The position numbers were made by a program, and so were the translations under genes. DNA of 64,000 nt, from NCBI GenBank assembly GCA_942159475.1, contig OW804099.1:12398119-12462118 (forward strand), read 5' to 3'. This document shows positions 20,801 through 35,800 of this stretch, piece after piece (the first letter of the stretch is position 1; every line of letters begins with the position of its first letter). Source of the DNA: Sthenelais limicola (taxonomy: Eukaryota > Annelida > Polychaeta > Phyllodocida > Sigalionidae). The notes under the pieces were generated by a model. It was not told the origin of the DNA. It ran no database searches and saw nothing but the letters and a program-made list of their open reading frames with translations.

Positions 20801-23800
20801 TAAAAATTAGAACATTCCAATAATGTTATCTTGTGAAAAAAACACTTTGAAAAATATCAATTTTGCGACTTATGACTCATTTTTCTGAAACACATCACAA
20901 GTGACCTTCTGTTTTGTAGATATTCAAATTGTTGAGCCCATGGTAGAGTTTGTGAGGTGAAGGTATTATTTGCTAATGTAATAATCATTGCTCACTCATG
21001 AAGCTGATCATGTAAGGACTAATGACTGATATTAATAATAATAATAATAATGATAATAATGAAATTCTTTTATTTCATGACTAGCACATTACAGTGGATC
21101 AAAAATTCAAAGACATTTTCTGAAAAAGAAAATATAGGTAGTACACCTCAGGTCTAGACCTGGTCTTCCTGTGTATGCCTAGCTACTGGGAGTTGACTAG
21201 CTAATTTGGGGGTTGACTAGGGATTTTGCTGTGGGGCTAGGGTTACAATGTAGGGTTTACATTTTATGCAGTGGCAGGCTTTGTACTAAGCCTTACAAGA
21301 ACAATAGAACAAATTAGCACTTCTGAGTGCAGACTGCATCATTCTAGTATAAGAATAAAGAAAAGATGAGAATCGGTCTCTTCCGAGGCTGGTACTGATT
21401 CGAAGCATACATCTCTGTGTGTTGCGTTGATTAATTTCTCGCCCAACTACTGACCCTGAATTATAACGAAGAATGGCCCGCATTTCTTCAATGTATTTTC
21501 CCTGTCGCTCTTTTGGTTCTATACTGAGACGATACAGGTGTTATTATCAGTATGTAAGTGTAAGAGTAGTTCTTCACTGTGTTTGAATCCATTAAGTTCA
21601 TTTTAGTATAGTCTATACCGTGACTAAAATCATTTCATTATATTCAGTATTGAGGGGTTGATGTTGCACTTGGTGGTGCACAATCCCAGGGCAAAACCAA
21701 GCTGTGCTAGGATAGCTCTGGCTGGGAGGCATTATTCCTGGTGAATACAGGTGTTCAAGGAGGAGCTCTGTATAGCCTCAACTGGCTTCCTCCTATATGC
21801 TCATATGGGTCAGACTTTGAGAAAATGCACAGTTCTACAATCTAAAGTTCTACACATCAGTTATCTATAGTTATCACATATTGGTATTTGCAGTCTGATA
21901 AAAGCACATACTCCTAATTAAATCTTCATGTTCATATGAATTAATTATAATTTGTGTGTCACTGGGTCTTGTTTAAATATACTTGTTATTCCTGCATGAC
22001 AAGTGGACCAATTTTCTTGTAGTATTTAGCACAGCCAAGTCTTATCGTCCTAATAAGAGTCTTGATGGGGCGACTAGAACAAGGAGGTCATCTGTCAGTA
22101 GTTTTGCCTATCATCGTCGCTATCACCTTCTGTTGCTTCTCCATTGTTTTCCTCATTAGTCACGCAAGCTTCCTCATCAGGACAGTTGAGACCACAGCGA
22201 AAAGCATCCTTTCATCCATGATCTATAAAAAGGTAATTACCTTTTAAGATTCTTGAGTGTCAGATCTTCAAAATGGGGAATAGGGGAGTTGCATAGCCGC
22301 CATTCTGAATCCTGATTCGCATGGCATTATGGGACTGATGGTACAGTATAAAATCTATAAAAAACATGTCATGTTCAGCATGGAATATGTATCAATGCTC
22401 TAATGTCAATATCCATGTGCATGTTTCCATAACACAAGTCCCCATCTTTTCCATCATGCATTTGGTTTTCTTAGACAATTTATAAAAGCTGTAATATTCG
22501 TGAAAACATTCTTGCAATTTTTTATAAAAATGTTCCTAAATATTTGTATGTCAGATTTCATAAAAATCCATTTCATGATGCACTGTACCAGACATGCGCA
22601 GTGGCACATGCAAGTCCCCTATTGACCCGGCGGCTTATATTCTGGGTGGGCGTATATTCGGGGCCGGCTTATATTACAATAACAGAAAACCAGTAGATTT
22701 AGCTGGAACTCATGTTTATTATTATCTTCATTCATTACTTTAGTTTCCATGTTTTAAACTCCAATTTAACAAAAATAAACACTACCTGAATTTTTGTTGG
22801 AGTTATTTTATTTGTGCGACATGCATGTCTTACTCTAACCTTGTATTTAAGCTTTTTCATAAATACCTCAAATTCAATATAGTTGTTTCCTGATAGCAGT
22901 ACCTGTAGGCACCTGACTTAATAACAGGGCCCATCTTATATTAGGGGGCTATCATTATTTACCTCATGGGGGGGAATTATGGGGGGGGGGTCACAAAAAC
23001 ATGGCACCCTCTGATGGGGGGGGGGGGGGGTCACAAAAACATGGCACCCTCTGATGGGGGGGGGGGGGTCACAAAAACATGGCACCCTCCGTCACAAAAA
23101 CACATCAACATCAGGGTTGAAAAAATCCTGTGTCTTAGTTATGTTTACTGAGGCAATCCTCTCACCATCTTAAGTGATGAATCAGTTCAAAAACCATGCA
23201 GATCTATTATAACTTTCACTAGCTAAAGTACCATGAATTCCGCAAAATATCTTCTGCTACCGCAATTTTTTTTCCTCAATGAATTCAGTGTTTCACAAAT
23301 CATTTCTATGGTGTGGAACCACTGAACCGCAAACAGTTTACACCACAAAACTGTTTAAAGTTGGAGAAGGATTGGAGCAGACATGGAAGAATTCATTAAT
23401 ATAATAAAACAACCAGTTTTCATTATTGAAGGTGGGCTTGTGAGTAGTCGCGTGGGGATGAAAACAGCGCAAAAACCCAAATCCAAGGAGTTTGCAAAAA
23501 ACTAATGATACCCCTTTGGGTTGAGTTGAAGAAGTTGGCATCTTGACAGCCGGCATCTATTCGCCTATGTTTACATAGCTTAGCTATAACATAGAACATT
23601 TCGAATGATGCCCGTAATTCGGGTCTCTCGTATAATACAAGGGCCCGTCAAGGGGATATGTGTTTTCCGATGTATATTCCCCGTAAAACTACACTATTAT
23701 CACTCTCTATCGATATCAGTGATACCACTCTACAACTCCGAAGGAATTGTTTCATATGGCCATATTTAAAAAAGAAACAAAAAATATGGTTACCTATTTC

Positions 23801-26800
23801 CGTCCCGTTTCTAGGGGGCTCACCAACATTGCCAAATAAGTACCAATTAACACTCTACCGTTGGTCAGGCTCAGCGCTGACCAACGCTTGTCAACACAAC
23901 AATCAACAGCTTTGTGTGGGAGGGGGTGGGGGGTGGGGGGGGGGGTTGGTCCAATAGACCATAGAGAGAGGTTGACTATCTCTCACAAGCAGCTAATTTA
24001 TCACAGTAAAATGTATATTCTGGGGCGATTTACTTCTGGATATAACCATCATTCTGTCCCTGTTTAAATATTCAGCAATACAATCATTTCCATGCACTAC
24101 TAGAAACAAAACTTCAACATTTCTAACGCCCTAATTTGGTTTTGATATACTAGTTATACATTATATGACCATATGATATAGTCTCTAACCAAGGCAATTA
24201 TTAGTAAATCTATTGTATTCAAGATCTTATCAATGTCAAGCCATGACAGAAGGAAGACAACATCGGGCCATATAATTTCACTACTTTCCTCAGACTTGGA
24301 AAGGATGAACTCGGTAAGACACCTTTTAATGAATATATTTTGTCCCTAGATTGATTTATTAAATGAATGTTTGTTGATCATTATTTTATCAACAATTCTA
24401 GTATTCTGTTTGTAGCTGTTTCTAGTATTCTGTTTGTATTTCAACACAACCTTTCAGTCCAAATCAACAATGCACTTTAACATTTTAACATCTAATATTT
24501 TACTGAATCCCTTCATAATCCCTTATATTCACTATTGACTATTGCAAATCTGTGTGCTGGACCGTCAACGTATTAAACTTATCCAACACAGACTGCAAAT
24601 CATTAGATTGTTTAGCGTTTAGGTCTACCAGTATCTGTATGTCCTCAGGTGAAGGTACATCCTCCATTTTCACATAGGTAGCAGTGTCCTTCCCTAAGGC
24701 CTCCATGTCGATGTAAGTTTTCCAGTCGTCAGGACCTGTTGCACCTGCATTATTAGCTGCTTTGATAGCTGCATCTTTAAACCTGCAGCTTACAGCACCG
24801 GTACGAGTGTGTTCAAAGCCACAAGCTCCACAAGTTTGCAAAACCATAGTGAAGAATTACACAAAAAACTCACAGAGAAAAATTTTCCTACAAAAAGTGG
24901 CAACAGTAGGAGTGGTGTGTCCGGTGCTGTGTGAGTGAGTGACCTGTGTAGGAGACTCGCCTGGTCAGTCCTAGTCTGAGGGTGGCTCCACCTAGTCTTG
25001 ACAATTGGACATATAGTTATATAGATCTGTGGTGGATATATATACACAAAATGGCATTGGCCATGGTTAGACAAAGGTGAACAACATTTTTTTTTAGGTT
25101 TTTGTGGATAATCCAACTCGGCTACATGTTGCTAGTTAGTTGTTCATGGCAGTCCGAGTTGCTGGATTGCACTGAATCTGAAGGAGAATTTGAAGGTAAG
25201 TAATTGTCTACCTTCTCGAAACCATGTGGGTCCTGCTACGGTTATGGATCCTGCCATGTTGGCCGCCATATTAGGTACAGACATGGATAAGATACCTCCT
25301 AAAGAACCCACTGATTATTTGGATGCTGTAGAAAAAGCTATCCAACTACTTGATGATAAAAAACAGGCCAGATCTAATTTGCAGAACAAAATTGCTGATG
25401 CTGATGAGAAACTATACATCGCTTGTCAATGGGCGATGAGGACAACTCTCTGGCCGAGGGTGGTCGTGCACAGAGAAGTGACTATGGTGACAGTTATGTT
25501 CCTTCGTTGTTGAGAACATGTCGGCTACCTGATCTGGATAAGTTCAGACCAGAAACATTCTTAGATCATCCAAAGAAATGTGAAGAAATGTCATACTGGG
25601 ATTTTATTTACGGTGGGCTCGGTGTTCTTGGGTCCTTGCTGGATTGTGGAGCAAAGGCAGATGTCATCAGAGGCTATGTTAACCATGTGCAGTTCATCGC
25701 CTACAACGCCCACCGTAAGTCATTAATTTTTGTTACCTATGAACATGAAGGTACTATGCAGGTCTTGGAAGGATGGGCACACCACTGGAATGGCATTGAC
25801 ACAAAAAAAATGGTATTCATAGTGGATGTGTATCAGTTGAAACCCAGATGCAATATGGCTGCTTGACCATCTGTCATCCTGGCCACTTCTGCCAAGGTCA
25901 AGGGTTACTTCCGGTCTTGGACATATACCACTATAGGTCTTCAACATATAGTCAGTCATACAGGATTTACTGGCAATGAGAGGCAAATATTCTCGCTAAA
26001 GTTTGACAGACTGCCATTATATACCAGAAGTCTGCCGAGAACATGGTCAAATCTCCCAGATTTAACATCCCCTGCAACTGGCCTCCAGGAGTTTGTTGGA
26101 GGTGGAATGATGGTAGGAAATGTGAGAATTTCCAGGTTTTCTCAGCCTTCCAATATGTTAGAATAGACGATGTTGTACAAAATGGATTGCTTCATGTGCA
26201 CTGTTGATACATTGATACCATATGTAGAATTATGAGAGCTACAGGCCACCAAATGATCTCATATCTTGATGATTTTTTTATATGGCCTGCTTCTTATGAG
26301 GATTGTATTTAGTCAACATGCATTGACTGGTTTTACTGAAAGACTTAGGTTTCTATATCTGCTGGCAAAAGCTAACTAGTCCATCTCAACTTTCAACCTA
26401 CCTAGGAATCGATATTGACACTGTTAATTGCCATCTAAGGTTACCAGAACAAGAAAGATTGTTGGGCTAAGTGCCGAACTAGAATTTTTCAATGGTAGAA
26501 AATGGGTTACTGTCAAGCAACTGAGAAGGCTGACGGGTATTCTATGTCATGCTGCTTGTGTGATAAATAGGATGTGGTAGGATACACAGTAAAGGTTTGC
26601 TAGCTGAACTTAACCTTATGCTAAAGGCAAATTATAGAAGGAGACATATCACAGGGATCCTACGTTCTCATATTGATTGGTGGTGTAATTCTGCTGACGT
26701 TTTCAATGGAACCTACGATTTTTCTGACTTGAAATGTGGTAAAAATATTAGCTTTGATTGAGGTGTTTTTATGACTGTATTTGAAGAAGAAATTTCTGGT

Positions 26801-29800
26801 GTTTTTGGGATGATCCCACTAGTATTTCCTCAGATTCAGAAATAGTTGTACCATCTGGTTGTGATGAAAATAATGTTTTGCAATTATTGGTTGTCCACCA
26901 TAGTTTGAAAGAGTTAGCCCACTCTTTGAGGGGAGCTAGTGTCGATCTTATAGGTCTATCTAAAATGGTTGAACGAATCATATCAAATTGTAAACCTGTA
27001 AACTTGTAAACAGCAAGCTAAAGGTTGATATTTTGCAGGACATATTCTGGGTGTGCATCAAGTATAATATTCGGCTTTATCCCTCTTGCTTCTGCAGGGC
27101 AGCTTAAGAGAGAAGTTACCCAAGTCAAGCAACAAGCCTTGGCGGAATCATCCACCAGAACTCGTAATAGCCAATGGAACAAATACTACGAATTCTGCCC
27201 GAAATATGACTATGCACCGATCCCAATGATTATTGACAATTTTCCTAAGTTTTTAGTTCATTCTTCTGCCAAACTTCTACCTGCCGATTCAATGAACATT
27301 TTCCAGCAAGTGGACTTGTCATCTGATAAAATGGTTGCCTGCTGGCTCGGAGTTCTACTATGTTTCAGAACTTTATTGTGCAAGTGCCATGTTTTTTCTG
27401 GTGATTTGAATATGTATTTGTTGAAATGTTCTAATGTTTCTTTCGCAGCATGGGGCTTGAAAGAGACAGTTCCTTCATCCAAGACTAATCAATATGGTTT
27501 GACAATCATTGGGTGCCTAGTTACTTACTGCAATTCAGACCTATGTGTAACAATAGGGTCCTTCACAAATTGCCTGGGAGTCATTACCACCCCTCCTGTG
27601 TGGCGCTGCAGTCAAACCATGCACAGGAAGGGCACGTTTCCATTCACCCTATACCTTCACCATTGGTCCCAAATTCCCCGACCTGTCGCTCTGAGACTCT
27701 AATCTCTGTGCCCAACATCTTAGGCAGGATTATAGAAGAGCCTGTTTAGAGTAATCATGCTTGATGCCAGGTCAACTGACCCGCTAAATATTAGAATATA
27801 TCAAGTTTTGTCAGTGCCGGTGTCAGTGTCTCTACAAAAATAAGGACACGCAGGGAAAATCCCCAGGCAACAGGCAGTGTTGACGGGTGTGTGAGGGGTA
27901 GTGGCGGGTCCAGTGGGCACCTACATAGGGCACCTACATAGGGCAGCATTGGTGCCCGCATTTAGGTTTGACTCTAATGAGGTGCAGATGTGCAAAATGA
28001 TTCAGGGCAGTCCCGCACATACTGACTGTGGAATATGTGAAATCTGCTGTTGAAGAGATGGTTTTTTTTGATCGCCTGCAAGTCCTGAAGACCCATTGAT
28101 GTACAATGGTGGACAGTCAGTACCTTATACATTTGCCTTAAATACACTGAACAAATGGTGTTTTTCAGCTGGTATTACCAAGGATGTAGGCTTGCATAGT
28201 CTACATCGAGGAGTAGTGGCATACGCCATGGTTAGTCAAAGGTGAAAAACAAATCTTTTTTTTATTGATTTGTATTTGTATTTTTGAGGGGCAATAAAAA
28301 TATCCCGACCTTTTGGTGCAGCAGCTTGTCGTCAGACTCCTTTATTCGACCATCGATCATAGGCCATGTCCATTTGTTGATAATAACAATTATACAATTA
28401 TTAACCTCTTTTATACCATTGACCTTTGTTATTGAAAGTCTATACTTTCAATTATTGATTTATTTCTCAATGTGTGGAACGTTAGTAACAATGCAGTTAG
28501 AGATTTAAAGATGCATTGTCAGCAGTAAAGATACCTACATTATAGTTTTGACCTTAATTCACCATCCCTCCTTCAGGGGATACAAATCAGATGAAGAAAA
28601 CATGACTAAAGCTGACCATTTCGACATCAATGTCTGAGTAAGGGTTCTTGTGGGAAAGCATTTGAAAAATATCGTTTTCTTGCGACTTGTGACGTATTTT
28701 CCTGTGACAAATCATCATTATCCTTAATCAATAATCAATAATCCTTCAAAAAAAGCTTGTCTTTCTCGCTTCAGGCAGCTCTATACTCAAATGTAACGTT
28801 AGGGCCCGCTATTGTGCTCACCTTCATTGCTATAGATGGAGGGCTGGATGTTGGCGTGTCTCTTATTCCCAGTTTTGCTCTGGGGCTTGGCTTTATTGCA
28901 CTGCAATTCTACTACATGATAAATGTCACCAAAATCTGGTATGTAATCAGCCAATAGGTTTTTGTCTCATGTCTCAATGTGCATGTCTATTATTGCATGG
29001 ATCTTTTTAAAAAATGGGATTAGTAAAATGGATAAGTTCCAACAGTGTTAATCTTCACCCGATGTGCACAAATAATATTTGGTATTGAAATGTTTGTACT
29101 GTTGTGTCGCGCATCGTCAAAGCAAGCCTTGTTAAGCTTTACTATATATATATAGAACTGCAGCCAATGTTGAACATGCGGCCACGTAGGCATAAGAGTC
29201 ACTGGTCACTTGTCAGCATTCTTTTAAAACCTGGTTCTGCAATTATGTTGCAGTCATAAAATTTTGAATGGCAGGTTTTCATTAGACAATACCTCATTAA
29301 GAATAATCAGTTCTGGTCTTAAGAGCCAACTATTAGGCTAGTACCTCATTAGTTTATTTCATCATTCTTGCCGTGTTAATTCCACCGTTACTTGCCTGTC
29401 TGTATAACAGAGTTGCAGAACTTGGAGACTGGTTGCATGTATGAGGGTGCTTTTAGATTGACAGCCAATAGCCTATCACAAATAAAGTTTTTATAATTAT
29501 GGGATGGAGAATATTCATGAGCATTTATAAATGCCACATAATGTCAATTTGGGGCGAGATAATTTGTAAATGCAAACAAGTCAATCACAACGCCACTTGG
29601 TGAAAATAAGTCAGACTAGGCCTGTGGTAAGATGACGATGTTTCATGTATGTATACATATGTATGTTTATTGCTTATTTCCAGTTTGCATTGTACATCAA
29701 GAGTAGTAATAGTAATAGAAATGAAATAAAATCTGGAAATGGGTAGCTCCTTAATTGATAATCATAGCTCTTCAACCAGTTCCCTTCTGCACTATATTTA

Positions 29801-32800
29801 GTTCATATAGATATAGAAGCCAGTAAAACCGGATGATATATTTATTGTACACTTATTTACATCATCCAACTTTGATTTCCCTTCATTTCACCTCTAAAGT
29901 CCCCTACCATCCCATTTAAACCCATTCTATGAAGTTCATTTATCAGCTTATTGAGTAGGGGACTAAAAAAACCATCATATCTAGTGAAATGATTCTCAAT
30001 ATCAGATGTCTGAAAGTGAACAAGAATAAGGGCTCTATTATCAGACTCTTCAGCAGTGATTTCTATTCTCGGAGACCACCTGCTGCAAAGCAGACTGCAA
30101 TTTCCAACCAAACTGCAATAGATGGATGAGAACTGATGTAAACGAAGGGCTAGAAAAGATTGATTATTAGAAAGAAGTAGACAAGGAATAGATGACACCC
30201 TTATTGTCCCTGAAAGTAATGATCTTGATAATGGAGGAGAGACCTACACCTGACCTGAAAAGACTGACACATGGACAGAGAAGAGGGTGTGACCCCTGAG
30301 GTGATAGAGATTATGGGAAAGAGACCATAATGACCAATGAGATAAAGACAGAAGGTGAAAGACTGCAATAATTGATGTCGCCAAGACTGAAATAGAAGTG
30401 GGTGTGGTTATGTGGTGATAAATTGGGATGCAATAGCAACAACTGAGGTAAAAAAGAAAGCTGGGGAGACTGTGACAACTGAAGTGAAAGACACAGGCAG
30501 GGAAGAGACCACGATGACAATTAAAGATAGAAGAGGAAGAGACAGTGATAACTGAGGCGACAGAGTCTCCAGATACATAAAGACATAAAGGAGAAAACCT
30601 CATTGACTGAATGGGAACAGACCATGGTGACTGAGGGGACAGAGACAGACAGGGAAGATGCTATAATGACCAAAATGACGTAGGCTGATAGGAAGAGATT
30701 GCAACAAGGTGACAGAGGCAGACATGGAAGAGTATTCAACTCAACTCAATTCAAGACATTGACAACTTGACAGACGTGAAAGAGACCATGATGACTAAGG
30801 TTACTGAGATAGTCAGGGAAGGGGCTAAGACAAGTGAGGTGGCATTGACAGGGATTTATGTACCAAAATAGAGCAGTTTTATAGTCCTTATGTACAAAAA
30901 TGGTTGGCCGTCAAGGGCAACTTATATGAAGTGAGGCCATCAAAACATCCTTATGATGTCTATGAACTCTTTGATTTCCAGCTTGATGGCTAATAGAAGC
31001 TGCAAGCTACATGTGATTATTTACATCACCCACTGTTATTTACATAAATAAATAAAGAAATATATATATTGAACACTATATGGCTGGAAAGAACACCGCC
31101 TCCTCCATGCAATAAGCCCATTTGTAACTACATTTACACCGATTCCTTGAGGTTACTGCCTTTTAAAAAGCAAAACCCAATTGCACTTGTTTTGTGAGAA
31201 ATGCTCATTTATATAATCATTACAGTGTGAGGCGTACCCAGGAGACGGACAGGAGAGTAGGTCTTATGAATGAGATCATCCGGTCTATCAGACTCATCAA
31301 AACGTACTGCTGGGAGAAACCATTCAGCAAGAGAGCACAACAGCTCAGGAGGTAAGTAGAAACCATTCAGTAAGAAAGCACAACAGTTCAGGATATTTGT
31401 AGAAACCATTAAAAAATTAAACAAAATATGGATTATGTTTTTGTTCAGGGTTTTGCATCCAAACGTGATATGTGAAATTGAAATGCATGATGGAAAACAT
31501 AAGGGGTACATTCATGTTCCTGCCATTTTGCAGTCTCAGTGCAGTAATGTTACTGCCATATAGTAGCCATCATGTATGGCTCCTCACTCCTTGACCCTCC
31601 TTCCACGTTTGCTGCTCAGGGCTTGCTTAGGCATTCAGCCCGCCCCCTTGTTTTTATCCCAGTTATTTCTTGTTTGTCTATTTCTTGAAAAATGATGTCC
31701 CTCCTACACAAAAAAATGGCCTATTATTCTCATCACTGTCAAAGTATCAGCAACAAATTTGATGCTATCAAGCTAACCCTGTTATCCCTCAAACCTCACC
31801 TTATCACTTTAACTGAAACATGGCTCAATGACCATACCCCTGATCAATTAGTAACTCTTCCTGGATATAATCTAATTAGATTTGATAGGAATTTTACCAA
31901 CAATAATATACCTACTCCAAAAAGAGGAGGAGGTATCATATGTTACATTGTAAATGGCCTCAATTTTACACAACCCCCTGACCCCTGACACGCTCAGTCA
32001 TTCGTGATGGTTATGTTACAGAAACTCTAATTGATCTGATTTTCACAAACTCATTGAATATATCTGACAGTGGAGTTATGAACCATAACCTAAGTGACCA
32101 TGATGCCATCTATGTGATAAGAAAAAAACTTAAATCACCCGCTATAGCGTCCCTAAAAAAAGCAAGATCTTTTAGAAACTACAATGATAAATTTTTTTCC
32201 CTACACCTATGCAGAATCTTTAATGCCCCTACTTATTTTACATTGAATGTCCCTAATGACACCTGGAACTTTATAATTATTAGAAGCAATTACATCTAGT
32301 CTTGATACCATGGCTCCAATTAAAAATATTAGAATTAGAGCCACATCTGACACCTGGATTAATCACCTGTAATATTCTTGAATCTATTAGAACTAAAAAC
32401 AATGCCAGACGCAAAGCCCAAAAATCTAAACTTACTACTTGCTAATCAATCCCAACTCAAAGAAGTCAAAAGAGTCAAACTGGATAACAAGAAACTCGAA
32501 CTGGTACATTCTTACAAATACCTTGGGTATACTCTTGACAACCGACTCACCCACCAGTCCCATATGAAGAACCTTGTGAAAATTATCTCCCATAAAATCT
32601 ATCTCTTCCTGACAATTCGTAACGTGTTAACTAAGAATACAGCCCTTACAGTGTACAAATGCAAAATTCTTCCTTACTTTGACTATGGTGATGTTATTTA
32701 TCATGATTCCAACCATGGTACTCTTATCAAATTACAGAGGCTCCAGAATAAGGCCCTAAGAGCTGCACTTAGGGAAGATCCCCTTTATCCAACCCTTGAA

Positions 32801-35800
32801 ACTCATAAAGATCTAAATATCCCACTACATTGTCACAGACGAATCTACCACTTGTGAATTCTTGGTTTTCATAGATCAAAGTTGTCTAAATACCGAAATG
32901 ATGAAATTAATAGAAACACAAGAGCTCATACTGCACCCCTAATTAAGACCAAAAGGTTCAGATCCAAAATTGGCTCAAACTCTGTACTTAATCACCAAGG
33001 CTGCTAAATCTTGGAATGAACTATCTCCTTGATCTAGAAATATTGTAACGGTCAAGACCTTTAAATCCCTTCAACATAAATGACTTTCATCTACCTTGGA
33101 TGATTAAATTGTGAAATGTATTTCCTGAACTACCATATAAAACTCCTCTTTGTCTGCCTTACCTCCATACATGAGTATAGCTGCCGTGCTTTGCTATGAA
33201 CTGATAAGGTAGTCTATTTACATGTTTGTTTTTAATACTGAAAAACAATTCCATATGGGACCACACTCTTGAGTGATTATTCCCTTTATTTTGAATATGA
33301 ATTTTTGTGCCTCTCACCATACTATATATCTTATTTCTTGTCAATTGTTATAATTTCTTTTTAAATAACTAGATGCAGGGCCACACTACTAATGATTATA
33401 TTTCTTCATTCACAGGAAGGAAATGAGCAGCCAACTCCAATATACACTGTTATCAGGCGTCTCTGTGGGCTTCTATACTTCTATGACTAGACTCAGCATC
33501 TTACTGATAGTGATCACCCAACTCCTGAGAGGTCAGCCAATTCTACACCAGGTAACAATCAAGTATTACTAACCATCTTACTGGTAGTGATTACCCTGAG
33601 TGGTCAGCCTATTCTACACCAGGTAACAATCAAGTATTACTAACCATCTTACTGGTAGTGATTACCCTGAGAGGCCAGCCAATTCTACACCAGGTAACAA
33701 TCAAGTATTACTAACCATCTTACTGGTAGTGATTACCCTGAGAGGCCAGCCAATTCTACACCAGGTAACAATCAAGTATTACTAACCATCTTACTGGTAG
33801 TGATTACCCTGAGAGGCCAGCCAATTCTACACCAGGTAATAATCAAGTATTACTAACCATCTTACTGGTAGTGATTACCCTGAGAGGCCAGCCAATTCTA
33901 CACCAGGTAACAATCAAGTATTACTAACCATCTTACTGGTAGTGATTACCCTGAGAGGCCAGCCAATTCTACACCAGGTAACAATCAAGTATTACTAACC
34001 ATCTTACTGGTAGTGATTACCCAACTCCTGAGAGGTCAGCCAATTCTACACCAGGTAACAATCAAGTATTACTAACCATCTTACTGGTAGTGATTACCCA
34101 ACTCCTGAGAGGTCAGCCAATCCTACACCAGGTAACAATCAAGTATTACTAACCATCTTACTGGTAGTGATTACCCAACTCCTGAGAGGCCAGCCAATTC
34201 TACACCAGGTAACAATCAAGTATTACTAACCATCTCACTGGTAGTGATTACCCTGAGAGGTCAGCCTATTCTACACCAGGTAACAATCAAGTATTACTAA
34301 CCATCTTACTGGTAGTGATTACCCAACTCCTGAGAGGCCAGCCAATTCTACACCAGGTAACAATCAAGTATTACTAACCATCTCACTGGTAGTGATTACC
34401 CTGAGAGGTCAGCCTATTCTACACCAGGTAACAATCAAGTATTACTAACCATCTTACTGGTAGTGATTACCCAACTCCTGAGAGGCCAGCCAATTCTACA
34501 CCAGGTAACAATCAAGTATTACTAACCATCTCACTGGTAGTGATTACCCTGAGAGGTCAGCCAATTCTACACCAGGTAACAATCAAGTATTACTAACCAT
34601 CTTACTGGTAGTGATTACCCTGAGAGGTCAGCCAATTCTACACCAGGTAACAATCAAATATTACTAACCATCTTACTGGTAGTGATCACCCAACCCCTGA
34701 GAGGTCAGCCAATTCTACACCAGGTAACAATCAAGTATTACTAACCATCTTACTGGTAGTGATTACCCTGAGAGGTCAGCCTATTCTACACCAGGTAACA
34801 ATCAAGTATTACTAACCATCTTACTGGTAGTGATTACCCTGAGAGGTCAGCCAATTCTACACCAGGTAACAATCAAGTATTACTAACCATCTTACTGGTA
34901 GTGATTACCCTGAGAGGCCAGCCAATTCTACACTAGGTAACAATCAAGTATTACTAACCATCTTACTGGTAGTGATTACCCTGAGAGGTCAGCCAATTCT
35001 ACACCAGGTAACAATCAAGTATTATTAACCATCTTACTGGTAGTGATTACCCTGAGAGGCCAGCCAATTCTACACCAGGTAACAATCAAGTATTACCAAC
35101 CATCTTACTGGTAGTGATTACCCTGAGAGGTCAGCCAATTCTACACCAGGTAACAATCAAGTATTACTAACCATCTTACTGGTAGTGATTACCCTGAGAG
35201 GCCAGCCAATTCTACACCAGGTAACAATCAAGTATTACTAACCATCTTACTGGTAGTGATTACCCTGAGAGGTCAGCCAATTCTACACCAGGTAACAATC
35301 AAGTATTACTAACCATCTTACTGGTAGTGATTACCCTGAGAGGCCAGCCAATTCTACACTAGGTAACAATCAAGTATTACTAACCATCTTACTGGTAGTG
35401 ATTACCCTGAGAGGTCAGCCAATTCTACACCAGGTAACAATCAAGTATTACTAACCATCTTACTGGTAGTGATTACCCTGAGAGGTCAGCCAATTCTACA
35501 CTAGGTAACAATCAAGTATTACTAACCATCTTACTGGTAGTGATTACCCTGAGAGGTCAGCCAATTCTACACCAGGTAACAATCAAGTATTACTAACCAT
35601 CTTACTGGTAGTGATTACCCTGAGAGGCCAGCCAATTCTACACCAGGTAACAATCAAGTATTACTAACCATCTTACTGGTAGTGATTACCCTGAGAGGCC
35701 AGCCAATTCTACACCAGGTAATAATCAAGTATTACTAACCATCTTACTGGTAGTGATTACCCTGAGAGGTCAGCCTATTCTACACCAGGTAATAATCAAG

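Larger units (their letters stand above)
25050..28253 (+). mobile_element. Decayed DIRS/Ngaro-like tyrosine-recombinase retrotransposon
   Basis: Bounded by direct repeats of about 38 bp: GCCATGGTTAGACAAAGGTG at about 25058-25085 and GCCATGGTTAGTCAAAGGTG at about 28225-28250, each followed by an A/T-rich run. Inside, in order on the plus strand, are a gag-like ORF, a broken RT/RNase H region and a tyrosine-recombinase N-terminal half. This is the DIRS/Ngaro gene order. Many stops and frameshifts make it a fossil. It lies in intron 5 of the ABCC gene. Confidence 0.65.

Noticed and set aside
28577..28634. Possible additional ABCC exon (GYKSDEENMTKADHFDINV)
   Set aside because: Exon 5 (24224-24313) joins exon 6 in phase and the family alignment is continuous without it. 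Splicing it in with phase 0 would place a TGA at its end.
29857..30739. Minus-strand ORFs in intron 6
   Set aside because: They overlap a degenerate purine-rich repeat region and show Cys/Ser/Leu bias with no domain.
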